Counted from the first letter of the stretch, positions 11,583 through 23,886 are shown. The stretch: DNA of 64,000 nucleotides from Semisulcospira habei (GCA_036245525.1 BTPG01000006.1:97438553-97502552); one strand, 5' to 3'. Notes: generated by a model from the sequence alone, not told the origin. A program made the numbers and translations.

Positions 11583-11655
11583 GTTGCCATCTACGGGACT
11601 CGAACCCTGGTCACTGCGTGGCAAAGAAAAGTACCTTACCACTGCACTAACTAAA
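11583..11655 (-). tRNA. tRNA-Gly(GCC)-like sequence, probably pseudogene or SINE head
   Basis: On the minus strand there is an A-box-like TAGTGCAGTGGTAAGG (11634-11649), an anticodon-loop-like TTGCCAC and a B box GGTTCGAGTCC (11596-11606), in tRNA order and spacing. The GCC and the surrounding words resemble glycine tRNA. The anticodon and T stems pair poorly by eye and the acceptor stem is not convincing, so a functional tRNA is unlikely. Confidence 0.45.
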
Positions 11656-11699
11656 TTACTAAGAAACAGCTTGTGCATTTAATTACTTATAGATAAACG

Positions 11700-12486
11700 T
11701 TTTCATCCCGTATCTGCCGTTGTTGTTTGTTCCAGTTTACTGTCACAAATAGTAATCGAGGACTAGCAGTTTGGGCGTAGTTTACAACAGTTTGGGCTTA
11801 GGTTTTCCCTTGTAAGTTTGGCATAGTCCTTTTCCCTTCTTTCTAATGCCGGCTACGGCGGAGATATGATCTGCCGGAAGTCAGACATCGCTTGTATCCC
11901 TTATTGAATACGCACTCGAAAACGACCCAAAGTGCCCAATTTTGTGCGGGACCCCATATTTTCTTCATAATCAATGTGATAGTTATAACATAAAGTATGA
12001 CTTTATCGAATAAAAAGGGCCTGAGCAATTGCCCAACATTGCAAACACTTGTAATGTTATTGATAACATCCGGGCAATTTGCGAATTTACAACATACATT
12101 TTTTTAGATTTCACTTAGAATTCCAATTATCAGAACACACTTTTTTTACGAGAAAATACTAACATACTTTATGAAGTGACCGAAATGTTTCTTTATCATT
12201 TTAACACACTATTCGATAAATTTTTATTGTGTTCTGAAATCGGCTATTTTGCGTGTTTTTTCGCGTGGGGTACCTCAGAAAAACGGCTGTAACTTACAAA
12301 TATGCCCGGGACCATGGGTCTGTCAGGGTGGCAATAGCCTCCAGACTGAACAAGGCTCTCAAAAAACCCTATAAAGGGCAGTTTTCAATTAAAAAATGTA
12401 GGTATAGTATACAACCTTAAAGGGTTTTCAACCTCTATTTTCTGTTTTCCTTACACCATGTCACCAATCATGTATTAACTATTTAT
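11700..12486. other. No gene seen
   Basis: No recognisable coding or repeat signal. The stretch ends at the left target-site duplication of LINE-A copy 1 (12487-12499). Confidence 0.45.
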
Positions 12487-12778
12487 TAATTCAAATTACC
12501 CTCGCGCTGGGGCCATATGGCATTGAGGCGCGTCCCCTGGGTGGTGGATAGGGGGTCCCTCGCGAGAGGGGTGCACCGAATGAAATAAGGTGCCATGAAC
12601 CAACATGGTCTAAGGGAAGGAGACCCCGACAGAAAACCCCTGGTCCTCCTAGTATGAGGGTTGAGCGTGGGGGTAGCTTCCCCACCTTGCAAATAAAGAA
12701 ATAGCTACAAAAACGCCGACGAATAGACAAACAGCAGTTCCTTTCCTGGAGGAGGAAGGTTCTTCTACCAGAAGATTT

Positions 12779-12889
12779 ATGATGTCATGTGGTGAAAGCC
12801 GGAAGTCTTTGGAAGCCACAGGACCGAGCCACCTCTCTCTATCCAGGGACACAGTCATGGGCACAAGGAATGTCAAGACCATGTACCAG
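12779..12889 (+). pseudogene. LINE-A copy 1 ORF start, interrupted by LINE-N
   Basis: The ORF opens near 12779 (MMSCGESRKSLEATG). It reaches the first endonuclease words (MGTRNVKTMYQ), where LINE-N is inserted at the duplicated CCATGTACCAG. The frame resumes after 18925 with SGKSAQIVEEM, which proves the two parts were contiguous. Confidence 0.75.
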
Positions 12890-13106
12890 TTAGTTAGTTA
12901 TTTGGGTTTAACGCCGAGCAGGCGACTAAGGCCATCTCACGGCGGGATGGGTAAAAATCTGGTCAGCCAAACTAAAAGCAAGGTCTTAAGACAAGATGTA
13001 AATATAGATTAAAAATCTCAGGCTAAAATGTCGCACATGTCTGGAAAAGAAACGTCTACAGACTCTCAAAAAGGGCAAATAAAAAATTCACATAGTCTAT
13101 GAATGC

Positions 13107-16100
13107 TCAGATCTTGTTAAAAATATTGCATTCTCTCAAAAAATTGAAGATTTTGTCCGGGGGAACATCCCGGAACAAAACCTTCAAGGAGTCTGCTGTG
13201 AAGTGTTTATATCTGGTGTCAATTAGGTCAGCACAATACAGCAAAAAGTGTCGAACAGAAAACTGCTCATCACAAGCAAAACACCATGGACGCTCATCCT
13301 GTTTAAGTAAGTAAGAGTGCGTAACATGTGTGCCCGATGTGGAGCCGAGTAAGGACAGTCTCCTCACGGCGGCTGCCGCAGCGGAAAGGTAGACTGTCAG
13401 ACAACTTAGGAAGAGCTTCATGAAGCTTGTTCCCTTCCTCTTTGTCCCACTCGGACTGCCACTCGCGGGCTATGTACGCACTAATAACAGGTTTAAAATC
13501 ACTATAGACAGTCTGTGTGTCAGGGACAGGGTCACTGCGGGCACTGTTGGCAGCAGAATCTGCGATTCTGTTGCCTTCGATGCCCACATGGCCTGGGACC
13601 CAAATAAAAATGATGTCATAATAGTCCTTCATCAAGTCCGCGTAGAGCTCTCTAATCTGCACCAGCAGTGGATGGTCTGTTCCCGCGCCCTGAAGGGCCT
13701 GCAGGGCAGAAAGAGAGTCAGACAGAATCAGGAAGTTCCTTTCCCGAGACTGATAGGCATGCTTGAGTGCTAGCAGAATGGCCTGCAGTTCTGCACTAAA
13801 TACAGAGGAATGGTCAGGGAGACGGAGCTTAAATGGGCGTCTAGGATGGCGAGAGGACACTGCAGCCGCAGCCACTCTTCCATCCTCAGACTTGGACCCA
13901 TCCGTATAAAGACGACAATAGCCAGGAAAAATTGAAAGGAGTTCATTGAGGCTCTGTTGGTAAATGGCTGGTGGAGTACAATCCTTCTTGTGGGCAGTCA
14001 AGTCCAGCAAGATGTCAGGAACTGGTAGTAGCCAGGGTGGAGTGACGTGTTGCAGAGATTCCAAAACTTTGTCCAGGTCCACTCCGGCCGCCTGCAGATG
14101 AGGTCGGACACGGAAGGAAAGTGGACGGACAGCTCCCGGATGGGCATCGTAAATCTCTGCAAACGACGGGTTAAAAACACAATCATAGGCAGGATTTTCT
14201 GGATGGGCCTTCAGCTTCAGAACGTAGCTGAGCATGAGGCGGATGCGGCGGAGCCTGAGAGAAGGCTCCCCTGCCTCTGCATACAGACTAGGAACTGGAG
14301 ATGTCCTGAAGGCTCCCAGACATATGCGCAGACCTTGATGGTGAATTGTGTTCAGACGCTGCAGAACAGACTTGGAAGCCGAGCCATATACCACAGAGCC
14401 GTAATCCAGTTTGGACCGAACAAGGGCCCGGTACAGTCGAAGTAAGACGATGCGGTCTGCACCCCAGTCAGTACGACCAACGACACGAACAATGTCAAGG
14501 GCCTTCCGACAAGAGGTTCTAAGGTAGTTAACATGGTTGCAGAAGGTCAATCTTTTGTCAAAGATGACCCCCAAAAACTTAGCCTCTTCAGCCACCTTAA
14601 TTGGCACTCCAGCAATGCTCAGGCTAGGTTCTGGAAAAAATTTTGTCTGGTTAGTAAAATGCACACAGACTGTCTTGGAGGGCGAGAATCTGAATCCATT
14701 GAGAGACACCCACCCCTGGATGCGATCAACGCACAGCTGCAAGCGCCTCTCAAGGGACGCAAGTCCTCGACCTCGTGCACACAAAGCAAAGTCGTCCACA
14801 AACAAAGAGCATTCAGAATCATCCTTGACGGCCTTTACAATGTTATTTATTTTAATGCTAAATAAAACAGGAGATAGAATACTGCCCTGCGGGACACCCA
14901 TCTCCTGTTCAAAGGAGTCGGAGAGGGTGGAGCCCACACGGACATGGAACGACCTGTTGGACAAAAAATTGTGAATAAAAATGGGCAGATGCCCTTTAAA
15001 ACCCATGTCCGACAAATCAGACATTATACCATGCTTCCAGGTAGTGTCATATGCCTTTTCAAGATCAAAGAAAATTGCATAGACATGCTGCTTGTTGACA
15101 AAAGCATCTCGGATAAAAGACTCAAAGCGGACTAGATGGTCAGTTGTACTACAGAAGCGCCGGAAACCGCACTGGAGGTCTGTGATGAGACCCTGTGACT
15201 CAAGATGCCACACCAGTCGGGCGTTGACCAAGCGTTCCATAGTTTTACATAAACATGATGTCAAAGCTATTGGCCGGTAGTTGCCCGGGTCGGAAGGATC
15301 CTTACCCGGCTTGGGAATTGGCACAACCACAGCCTGGCGCCAAGATGGCGGAAAATGACCGGTTATCCAGATATGGTTAAAGGCCTTGAGAAGTACAAGG
15401 AGTGAATCCTCAGGCAGATGTGTTATGAGCTGATAATGGATGGTATCTAATCCAGCAGCAGAGTCAGTACATTTCTGCATGGCTTGCTGCAATTCTGAAA
15501 ACGTAAAAGGGGCATTATAGTCTTCCAAGTTATCCGATATAAAATCACAAGCACAAGATTCTCGCTTCTCCTTCTCTCTCTGTAAGAAAGGTGAATAATG
15601 CTCTGTTGAAGAATTATGGGCAATGGTGGAGGCAAGCAAATTGGCCACAGCCTTTTTATCTGTGACCAAACTGGCACCATCTCTAAGATGGCCGACAGAA
15701 GCCGAGCCACCCCTGCCCCCAATTCTTCGAACAGCCTTCCAGACTTTTTGGGACGGAGTCCTAGAAGATAAAGATGAGACGAAGCGTCTCCAGGAAGAAC
15801 GGCGTTCACGTTTAAAAATATAACGGGCTTTCGCCCGCTGTCTTTTAAAGGTTAAAATATTTGCTTGCGACGGATTACGAAATGCACGTCGCTGAGCAGA
15901 TTTGCGCATTGTTTGGGCCTTGCGGCACTCTTCATTGAACCATGGTACTCTCGGCTTCCGAGGGAGTGATGTGGAAGTTCTAGGGATGGTTTCACCTGCA
16001 GCCTCCAACAAAATAGAAGTAAAACAAGAAACAGGTTCTTCAGCTGACATGACCACCTCCTCTGTAAGACGAGACTGACAGAGAGAGGCAAACAGAGACC

Positions 16101-16797
16101 AGTTAGCTTTCTTGAGATTCCAGCGCCCCACCGGCGAATCCTCCTCACAGCTGACCAATGACAGGACTACTGGGAAGTGGTCACTACCACACAGGTCGTC
16201 GTGAACCTTCCAGTCAAAGTCCAGCATGAGAGAAGGATCACACACAGTGAGGTCTAGAACAGAACTAGATCCGGAACCTGAGTTAGAGTATGTAGGTGAG
16301 CCATCGTTAAAGACACATAGGTTAAGTTGAGAAAAAACATCTTCTAACATCTGACCTCTGCCATCATAGTGGTCACTACCCCAAAGGTGAGCATGACCGT
16401 TAAAATCCCCCATGAGAATAAAGGGAGGGGGCAGTTGATCTACTAAGTGAAAAATATCATTGCTACAGACCCGCAGTGATGGTGGCAGGTAAATACTGCA
16501 TATAGTTATGGTCTTTTTTAAGGTAACCCGAGCAGCGACAGCCTGAAGACAGGTGTCGATGCTAACGGGGCTACATAAAATTTGGCTACTAATGAGAAGA
16601 GCCGCTCCACCCGAACGCCTCTCCAAATCAGAGCCTTTATGTATAACATTAAAACCATTAAAAGACACAGGGTCAGAAGTCTTCAGGTAAGTCTCCTGAA
16701 GAGATATGACTGAGGGGTTATAGAACTTGACTAAAAGACGTAATTCCTCAAAGTTAGCTCGAAAACCACGACAATTCCACTGAAGCAAAGAGTCCAT
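13107..16797 (-). pseudogene. LINE-N ORF2: endonuclease-RT-RNase H polyprotein, one frameshift
   Basis: The first 1,164 codons (16797 to 13303) are open. AP-type endonuclease spans residues ~1-215, with N8, E35, GDFNGH (D131, N133) and SDH (205-207). Reverse transcriptase spans ~490-750, with the catalytic FVDD at 666-669 and GVPQGSILSP at 634-643. RNase H spans ~960-1090, with D966, E1003, D1027, H1070 and D1080. All catalytic residues are present. Near 13327-13332 a two-base contraction in a (TG) run shifts the frame. The C-terminal tail with a CxxC...HxxxxC zinc-like motif then continues in another frame to 13107. ORF2 starts 2 nt after the ORF1 stop, suggesting coupled or reinitiated translation. 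Confidence 0.9.
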
Positions 16798-16799
16798 GA

Positions 16800-18239
16800 T
16801 TAAGTCTGATCTGGGGGTAAGGAGTTTTTCCCCCCTTTTTCCTTTACCTTGGAAGGAGTTGAAGAAACAGAGGGGGGCCGGCTCCCGGGCCTCCTCTGGT
16901 TCTTCGGAGAGGAAGGGGGTGGAGCTGCCGCAGCATCAGCAACAACAACTTCCACTCCCTCCATCCGCTCCTCCAGTGCAGCATATTTGTTTTGAAGGGG
17001 CACATCTGTGTTCCCCTTCTGGGCCCGTGCGCACAGCGGTCCCATAGATTTCTTAGACTTCTGGTCCTGGGCAGCGTTCCTGCCGCTAGAGTTAGCGGCC
17101 TTAGAAGGCTGACCAGAGCCAGAAGCCTTTGGAGTTGACTGACTAACAGGTTTGGGTGGGGGCTGAGGCTTAGGGGCAACAGAAGGCGGCACAACCGGAC
17201 CGGCAGTGTCCGCCTTCTGCGTTCCCTGGCTCCTTGTCACCACCGGAGGAGGGTTACTCTCCAGGGGCGAGATGAGCCGAGGCTCCGCCCCCAACCAAGA
17301 AGTTGGGGTCTGACATGAAAAGTCTTTGGTGGGGCGCTTGCCTGCCACCGCTGCACTAAAAGTATACTCTGAGGTGTTAGAGGTTGGGGCAGCCGCAGCT
17401 GCACCAGGGCCTTCAACCAGTTTTTTGGCATCCAGAAAGGACAGCCCCTTCTCCACACGCACCTGCTGAATCTTGCACTCGGATATCCAACGAGGGCATT
17501 TCTTATCCGAAGCCATATGCGCCCCCTGGCAATTCACACACAGGGGGGTGGCTGTGCAGGACTCAGCAGAGTGTCCGGGCCTAGTGCAACGGGCGCATGA
17601 AGCCTCTGCCTGACGGCATGTCTTCTGCCCATGGCCATACTTTTGGCACTTAAAGCACCGGAGGGGAAGAGGGACGTACTTTTTCACTCTCAGGGAGTAG
17701 TAACCTCCCCAGATGGTAGTAGGAGGGGTGGGGGTGCCAAACGTCAGGATGATGGTAGGGAGACGGATCTCCCCACCACCTCGCTTGGAAGCGAAGCGCC
17801 TGACGCAAGTCACCCCCTGAGACTTAAGGTTCCTTACAAGTTCATCTTCTGACAGTTCTGCCAAAGCTTGATCTTTGATTACGCCTCTTGACGAATTCAT
17901 AGTTTTGTGGGGTGTGACTTCCACAGGAGTGTCTCCGATGGAAGAGAGCCCCAGTAGCCCACTGGAGTGTGCCCGAGTACGGCACTCCACCAGCAAGTCA
18001 CCAGACCTGAGGCGCTGGGCGTCAGGCCTGCCAACACGGCTCCTGAGGGTCTCCCCCACCAGAAAAGGATGCAGCTTGGTAACTGGTTTCTCCTTCACCT
18101 TGCTATGGACAATGAGGAAGCGAGGCCATACGGCCGACGCCTGAGGCGTCGCTTCCTCACAGTCTGAATCACTGTCATGTGCAATGTCGGTGTCTATGCG
18201 CCGTTTCTGTGCTAGTTTTGGTTTTTTGGTTGTATCCAT
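16800..18239 (-). CDS. LINE-N ORF1: zinc-knuckle nucleic-acid-binding protein
   Basis: An intact 479-residue ORF. Three CCHC-type knuckles lie in tandem: CFKCQKYGHGQKTC (195-208), CARCTRPGHSAESC (215-228) and CVNCQGAHMASDKKC (234-248). They follow an N-terminal region that may hold an RRM-like fold (residues ~38-190). The C-terminal half is low-complexity, rich in Pro, Ser, Gln and Lys. By analogy with ORF1 proteins of I and jockey LINEs it should coat the element RNA in the cytoplasm. The start ATG at 18239 follows the long leader, and the stop lies 2 nt before ORF2. Confidence 0.9.
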   Translation of the reverse strand: MDTTKKPKLAQKRRIDTDIAHDSDSDCEEATPQASAVWPRFLIVHSKVKEKPVTKLHPFLVGETLRSRVGRPDAQRLRSGDLLVECRTRAHSSGLLGLSSIGDTPVEVTPHKTMNSSRGVIKDQALAELSEDELVRNLKSQGVTCVRRFASKRGGGEIRLPTIILTFGTPTPPTTIWGGYYSLRVKKYVPLPLRCFKCQKYGHGQKTCRQAEASCARCTRPGHSAESCTATPLCVNCQGAHMASDKKCPRWISECKIQQVRVEKGLSFLDAKKLVEGPGAAAAAPTSNTSEYTFSAAVAGKRPTKDFSCQTPTSWLGAEPRLISPLESNPPPVVTRSQGTQKADTAGPVVPPSVAPKPQPPPKPVSQSTPKASGSGQPSKAANSSGRNAAQDQKSKKSMGPLCARAQKGNTDVPLQNKYAALEERMEGVEVVVADAAAAPPPSSPKNQRRPGSRPPSVSSTPSKVKEKGGKNSLPPDQT

Positions 18240-18914
18240 ATTATATTAGTAGAGATATTCATCCCCCGGGGGTCCCCGCCCGCCACCGAGCCCAACAAGG
18301 GAAAGTGCAACTGTCGGCGGGTCTCCAGCCGACGCACAATGGAGACTGCCCGAAAGATATACTCAAGGGGGTAAGCCCGATTGAACCGTTTGAGCCACCG
18401 CCTTCTATCACACTGTTGAATGCAGGGGAATACTGGCGTAAAGCACCTAATCAGCAGCAGAAGCTATAGCATGGTGCTCCGTATAGCAACCCGCATGTCA
18501 ACAGTGGGATAGGGCTCAACGTGACAAGAGCCGATTGACTAGGCCGGTACGACTAGCCTCCCGTTTAGGTAGAAGTCAAGGCTGAAGTGGAGTGTTGGCA
18601 CCAGTGAGCCGCAGCCCAAAGGGAACCTCAGCCACCAGGATCCTCTTCTCCCCCGACACGGGTCTCCAAGCACGGCAAACACTTGGGATCCAAAGGACCA
18701 AAAAGTCACGAGTATTTTTAAGGACCAATCCAACATGGTACGACCTAGGTTAGCACAGCTCCTTAAAAACCGGACCAGTGAAAAGGCTGAACAACATATC
18801 TGCTGACATCAAGTCCTAATCCTGGACAAAGATGGCACCCGTCCGCTAGCCCACTCAGTCAGGGACTGAGCGGACTACCCACCTACGCCACGTGGAGGCC
18901 AGTGCCGGGTAGGC
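18240..18914 (-). promoter_or_regulatory. LINE-N 5' leader, presumed internal promoter
   Basis: 675 bp between the exact 5' insertion boundary and the ORF1 start, without a long frame. Such leaders in LINEs of this type hold an internal promoter; no specific box is claimed here. Confidence 0.5.
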
Positions 18915-18925
18915 CCATGTACCAG

Positions 18926-21598
18926 AGCGGGAAGTCCGCCCAGATAGTAGAGGAAATGCAAAAGTACAACCTTCCCCTGCTAGGTATCAGTGAAGCCAGA
19001 TGGACGCAGTCTGGCCAGAAATGGCTCTTAAGTGGGGAGATGATTCTGTATTCAGGTCATGAAGAGGAGAATGCCCCCCCCCCCCCACCCCCCCATACAG
19101 AAGGTGTAGCATTCATGCTGTCACCAGTGGCACAGAGAGCGCTGATGGGCTGGGAACCTCTTGGGCCAAGAATTATCACAGCAGCCTTTAGAACCAGGAA
19201 AAAGATCAAGCTGAACGTCATGCAGCGTTATGTGCCCACTAATGACAGTGACGAGGAAGAGAAACAAGAGTTCTACGACCGACTCCAGAGTGCTGTGGAC
19301 AAATGTGCGGAGCGAGACATCACCATCATCATGGGCGATTTTAATGCCAAAATAGGGGAGGACAACACCGGATACGAAGAGGTGATGGGGAGACAGAGAC
19401 TAGGGGAGATAAGTGAGAACGGGGAGAGGTTCGTAGACTTTTGTGCTCTAAACAGAGTTGTCATTGGAGGCAGCATCTTCCTACACAGAAGAATACACAA
19501 AGCAATGTGGGTCTTACCTGACCATACTACAGAGAACCAAATAGACCATATCTGCATTAGCAAGAAATTTAGAAGATCCCCTCAAGATGTTCGAGTGAGG
19601 AAGGGAGCAGATGTCGCCTCAGACCATCATCTGCTTATCTTAAGAATAAAACTCAAGTTAAAGAAAAGCAGCACAGGGACCACAAGAAGACAGCACTATA
19701 ATGTAGGCCTCCTGATAGAGACTGGAGTGAGAGAAGAGTTCAAACTGGTGCTGTCCAAGCGATTTAAAGCGCTACAGTAGCTAGTAGATGAAGAGGAGGC
19801 GGTCACCACAGAGCAGCAGTGGAAGGCAGTTAGAGAGGCGCTGAACTCAACCTGCAAAGACACTGTAGGGTTCAAGAAACACCATCACAAGCACTGTCTG
19901 TCGGCACAGACCTTGAAGAAGATAGAAGTGAGGAAGCAGAAGAAAGCAGTTGTCAACAACAGTCGCACGAGAGCAGCCAAAGCAAGGGCACATGAGGAAT
20001 ACTCTGAAGCCGCCCGCAAGGTGAAGAGGAGTATCAGGGCAGACAAGAGAGCCTACACAGACGGCCTAGCAGCAAAGGCAGCAGGCAGCGGCAACATGAA
20101 ACAGCTCTATGACATTACCAGAAGATTGTCTGGCAAGTATGGCCATACAGAAAGACCAGTAAAAGACAAAGAAGGCAAGCCTATTGCAGACAGAGCAGGC
20201 CAACTCGACAGATGGGCTGAGTATTTTGAAGAGTTACTGAACAGACCCACCCCACCGGACCCCCCAGACATCCAGCCAGCAGAGACTAACCTACCCATCC
20301 GCTGTGACAGACCCAGCCGGGAAGAGATCAGAAGAGCAGTGGCATTTTTGAAGAACGGCAAAGCAGCAGGGAAAGATGGCATCGCAGCGGAGGCTCTGAA
20401 AGCAGACCTAGAAACAACAGTAGAGATGCTGTACCCACTATTTGGAAAGATCTGGGAAGAGTAGGTGATGCCGGCTAATTGGAAGGAGGGGTACCTAATC
20501 AAGCTTCCCAAGAGAGGCGACCTCAGCAAGTGTTCCAACTACAGAGGAATCACCTTGCTGTCAGTACCAGGAAAGGTCTTCAACAGGATCATCCTAGAGA
20601 GAATGAAGAGCTCCGTCGACCCCCAGCTGAGAGACCAGCAAGCAGGATTCAGGAAAAACCGATCATGTACAGATCACATTGCCACTCTACGCATTATCGT
20701 GGAGTAGTCTCTGGAGTGGAGCTCCCCGCTGTATGTCAACTTTGTGGATTACGAGAAAGCATTTGACAGCGTGGACCGAGAGACTCTGTGGAAACTCCTA
20801 CGACATTACGGTGTACCCACAAAACTCGTCTGCCTGATCAAGAGCAGCTATGATGGTATGACATGCCGCGTGATCCATGAAGGGCAGTTCACCAGGGAGC
20901 TCCAGGTCAGAATCGGCGTCAGGCAGGGGTGTTTGCTGTCTCTGTTCCTCTTCCTACTGGCCATAGACTGGGTCATGAAGAGGACCACAGAGCAGAGAAG
21001 AAGCGGAACACAGTGGACACTGTGGACACAGCTTGACGATCTCGATTTTGCAGACGACTTGGCTTTACTGTCCCACACTCATCAACAAATGCAGGACAAG
21101 ACCACGAGGCTTACTGACATCTCATCCCAAGTGGGCCTCACCATCCACAAACAGAAAACAAAGACAATGAGGCTGAACGCAACCAGGGAAGAACCAGTCT
21201 TGACAAAAACCACAGTCAACAGAGTACAGATCTTCAAAAACAGTTGCCTTAGAAGAATCTTGAAAATCCACTGGCCATAGAAGATCAGCAACGTCAGACT
21301 CTGGGAGAGAACAGAGCAGATAACAGCAGAGAATGAAATTGGACGAAGAAGATGGGGATGGATTGGTCACAGTCTGAGAAAGCCAGTTTCCAGTATCACT
21401 AGGCAGGCAATGTCATGGAACCTCCAGGGAAAGAGGAAAAGAGGCAGGCCGAGAAACACCTGGCGTCGAGACCTCCAAGGAGACATCAAGAGACTGGGAA
21501 CCACCTGGAGTAAAATCGAAGGAGAAGCACAGGACAGGAGTCGCTGGAGGTCTCTCGTCGACGGCCTATACCCTGGTAGGGGTGACAGGCGCAAGTAA
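18926..21598 (+). pseudogene. LINE-A copy 1 endonuclease-RT ORF, disrupted
   Basis: Endonuclease motifs are visible: LLGISEARW, MGDFNAKIG, NQIDHICIS and SDHHLL (18926 to ~19630). The linker KKIEVRKQKKAVVNNSRTRA follows. The reverse transcriptase has NGKAAGKDGI, SNYRGITLLSV, DYEKAFDSVDRE, GVRQGCLLS and the catalytic FADD near 21050. The C-terminus has GKRKRGRPRNTW. Stop codons interrupt the frame at about 19778, 20462, 20705 and 21278, and about 79 codons are deleted near 21200. Inactive. Confidence 0.88.
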
Positions 21599-21616
21599 GT
21601 AAGTAATTCAAATTAC

Positions 21617-23527
21617 ATTCTGTTCATGGAATAAAGTGTGCAAAATATGTGGTAAATTAGCCACTGTAAATAATCAACTTCACACCAGCACACAGGAGCA
21701 ATTCAACACGCAATACAAATCACTGAAAACTTACAAGATTAAGTTTTAAATCTCTGCACAAAATGTTAATAAAGTAGATAAGAAAAAAATAGCCATGAGT
21801 GTTTTAGAAACAAAATGAGTCTCTGTCCTCAGCCTTTCTACTTTCAAGACATTCCTTTACCATACAGCCTGCAAGACTTTTTACATCAGCAATAACAGAA
21901 GAGCTTGAAGACTATACCACCATTGAAAGTTTTCAGCAAGTCAATTAACGATCAAACTTATCTTTATGATCGGCATTGTCTTTATCATCTTCTGCGGCTG
22001 TTCATCACGATCTTCCTCTGAGTTTTAATTCTCACAGTTCTGAAGCTGCACGTCTGTATATTTCTGAGAATTCTTTACACAGATGCAACCTGGTATTGTC
22101 CATGATCTGACACGCATGCATGCTAGAAGCTTAAGAACCGCTTCAGATACTGGTATGACATTCATCCAGTCAACAGCCTGGACATTCTTGTCTTTTCTTT
22201 CCATTTCCCATCCACGCTTGATGGGATCAGGAGCTTCAGGGCAATTTTCGAGGCTTCTGTTTCAAAGCGATTCGTGGCAGTTGGTTCACTAGGCATGTTC
22301 AGGACGCAGTGTCGACAGGTTGAGAGCTGATGTGGTTCCATTTCTGCATGACTCTGAATACGACACAGACTGCACGAGGTACACCGAAATTTAGCCTCAG
22401 AGCTGGGGCAGCTGATTCCATATGTGAAACTGAGGGACATGATCTATTTGAAGAAAAATGGGCAGCACCACTCAGAGGTATAGGAGTCAAAATTCAAAAG
22501 ATAAACAAGCTGTCTCTTCAATAGATGAAAGCTTATCGTGCTGGTTGAATCTCTGTGAAAGTAACGTGGTCCTCATCTGACATCAGCATTTCAACATGCA
22601 CTGCTGCTCCAGCTGACATTGCTGGGGATATCTAAAACGCTTTACAGTAGAAAAAAAGTGCATAAGTAGCTTTAAAGAAAGAACGCATGAAGTCAAGGTC
22701 TGCAACAAATGAACCATGGATATATGTCTCCATTGAAGACCTTTGGAACTGTGCTGAAAAAGAAAACAACCATTCACAGAAAGTGTCAAGTCGTGAACAC
22801 CTTCTTGTATCAACCGCGGTGCGCGTGCAGTCCCCCGAGCAGTAAAATGCAAGAATCATGCAATTTAGACATTGTTTGCCGGATTCTTCATAATCATAGG
22901 TATTGTGTTTCTGTGACACAAAGGTTCATTTGGAACATGGTGTGCAAAGATTGTATGCGCTTCATGGTGTATGAGTTCGAAGAAACGATGTTCGGTTGAT
23001 GCATGGACACAACAACACACTCGTGACTAGTAAATGTGTCTGTGTCCGTGAAGCAACCGCGTGAATGTCTGTATACAGACCAGGCAATGGCTTGTTTCTT
23101 TACAATATAGTACAGACACAAGAGTAAAATTTGACTTTTCTTGCATTATTTTTCACCTGTGAGCATTCTTTATTTTTTAATCCATTTTGTGCGCAGCTGC
23201 ATTTTAGGTACTTGTCATAGCAAACATCTAAACATTGTTCACTGTCCACTTTTTGTCCACCATGATTTAAAAAGCCCATCCTGCAGCCAATATCATGGTA
23301 TTTTCAAATCTGTAGCCCAAAAATGTTTAAATACACTATAATAAGCTTGATTCCACACTCCTACCATGCATCTGAATTTAAATTATTTAATTAAGCTTGT
23401 TTAAAGGCACTGTTTGGTGTCCATGTAGCAACACCAAAGATGCCAGGTCACATTAATTATTTGTGGCTCACACAAAAACCACTCTGTGAACTATCTTTTT
23501 TTTTTGTTCCTCGTGCATTGTATTATG
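21617..23527. other. No gene seen
   Basis: AT-rich, with short frames on both strands. A cysteine-bearing minus-strand frame (22162-22440) and another containing FCEWLFS (22632-22919) were considered as relics but not supported by flanking motifs. Confidence 0.4.
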
Positions 23528-23534
23528 TCACACA

Positions 23535-23886
23535 ATGGTTGTACATTGCTTAACATCCCGACAGCAACAAGACTTTCTCAGGATGTGCCTGCACTGCTTG
23601 TGAAGAAAAAACCTAAACATAATATTGAATGTATGTCACCCGCCAGTCTAATACGCTAAATAAACCCAAGACCATTTAGCAACACACATCCAATATCAAG
23701 AGCTACAGGCAGTGCAGACAGTAGGGAGAGTTTAAAATAGGAAAATACAGATGAATGGGCCAAGGGTAGACAGAAACACATGCCCCAGAATAGAGGGGAA
23801 AACTCTGTGGGGCTGAGCGGGGTCACCCTGGGAACTAAATAGTAGTTAACCCCACCCAAGTCCCCCAGGGCAGACCCGGGTGGGGG
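23535..23886 (-). mobile_element. SINE-X copy 2
   Basis: Same element as 10103-10499, somewhat diverged and with internal deletions and a lost tetranucleotide tail. TCACACA occurs at both edges (23528-23534, 23887-23893), a short but plausible TSD. The 5' end CCCCCACCCGGGTC is the same as in the other copies. Confidence 0.75.

Larger units (their letters stand above)
12890..18914 (-). mobile_element. LINE-N: full-length two-ORF LINE with RNase H (I-group)
   Basis: A 6,025-bp insertion in LINE-A copy 1, flanked by CCATGTACCAG at 12879-12889 and 18915-18925. On the minus strand it has a ~675-bp 5' leader, ORF1 (zinc knuckles), ORF2 (endonuclease, reverse transcriptase, RNase H) and a short 3' UTR ending CGTTAAACCCAAATAAC and (AACT)n. 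The leader is present and TSDs abut both ends, so it is full length. RNase H downstream of the reverse transcriptase places it in the I group; the exact clade is not resolved by eye. Confidence 0.93.
12500..21603 (+). mobile_element. LINE-A copy 1 (RTE-type), split by LINE-N
   Basis: Bounded by TSDs TAATTCAAATTAC at 12487-12499 and 21604-21616. It begins with the LINE-A 5' end CCTCGCGCTGG and finishes (AAGT)n. Without the 6-kb LINE-N it is about 3.07 kb. The 5' leader and the start of the endonuclease lie at 12500-12878, the rest at 18926-21603. Compared with copy 3 it lacks about 79 codons near 21200, between the NATREEPVL and KTTVNRVQ motifs. It is the oldest of the three large LINE-A copies, with several stop codons. 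RTE-type assignment rests on the single ORF with an AP-type endonuclease and the C-terminal basic GRPRNTWRR motif. Confidence 0.9.

Noticed and set aside
16796..17047. Plus-strand frames across LINE-N ORF1 and ORF2
   Set aside because: Antisense shadows of the strongly supported minus-strand ORFs.
22583..23121. Possible Polinton-like DNA polymerase B relic on the minus strand (words HQPNIVSSNS, FCEWLFS)
   Set aside because: The words are in different frames with stops between, and the motifs expected after WLF are absent. Chance cannot be excluded.
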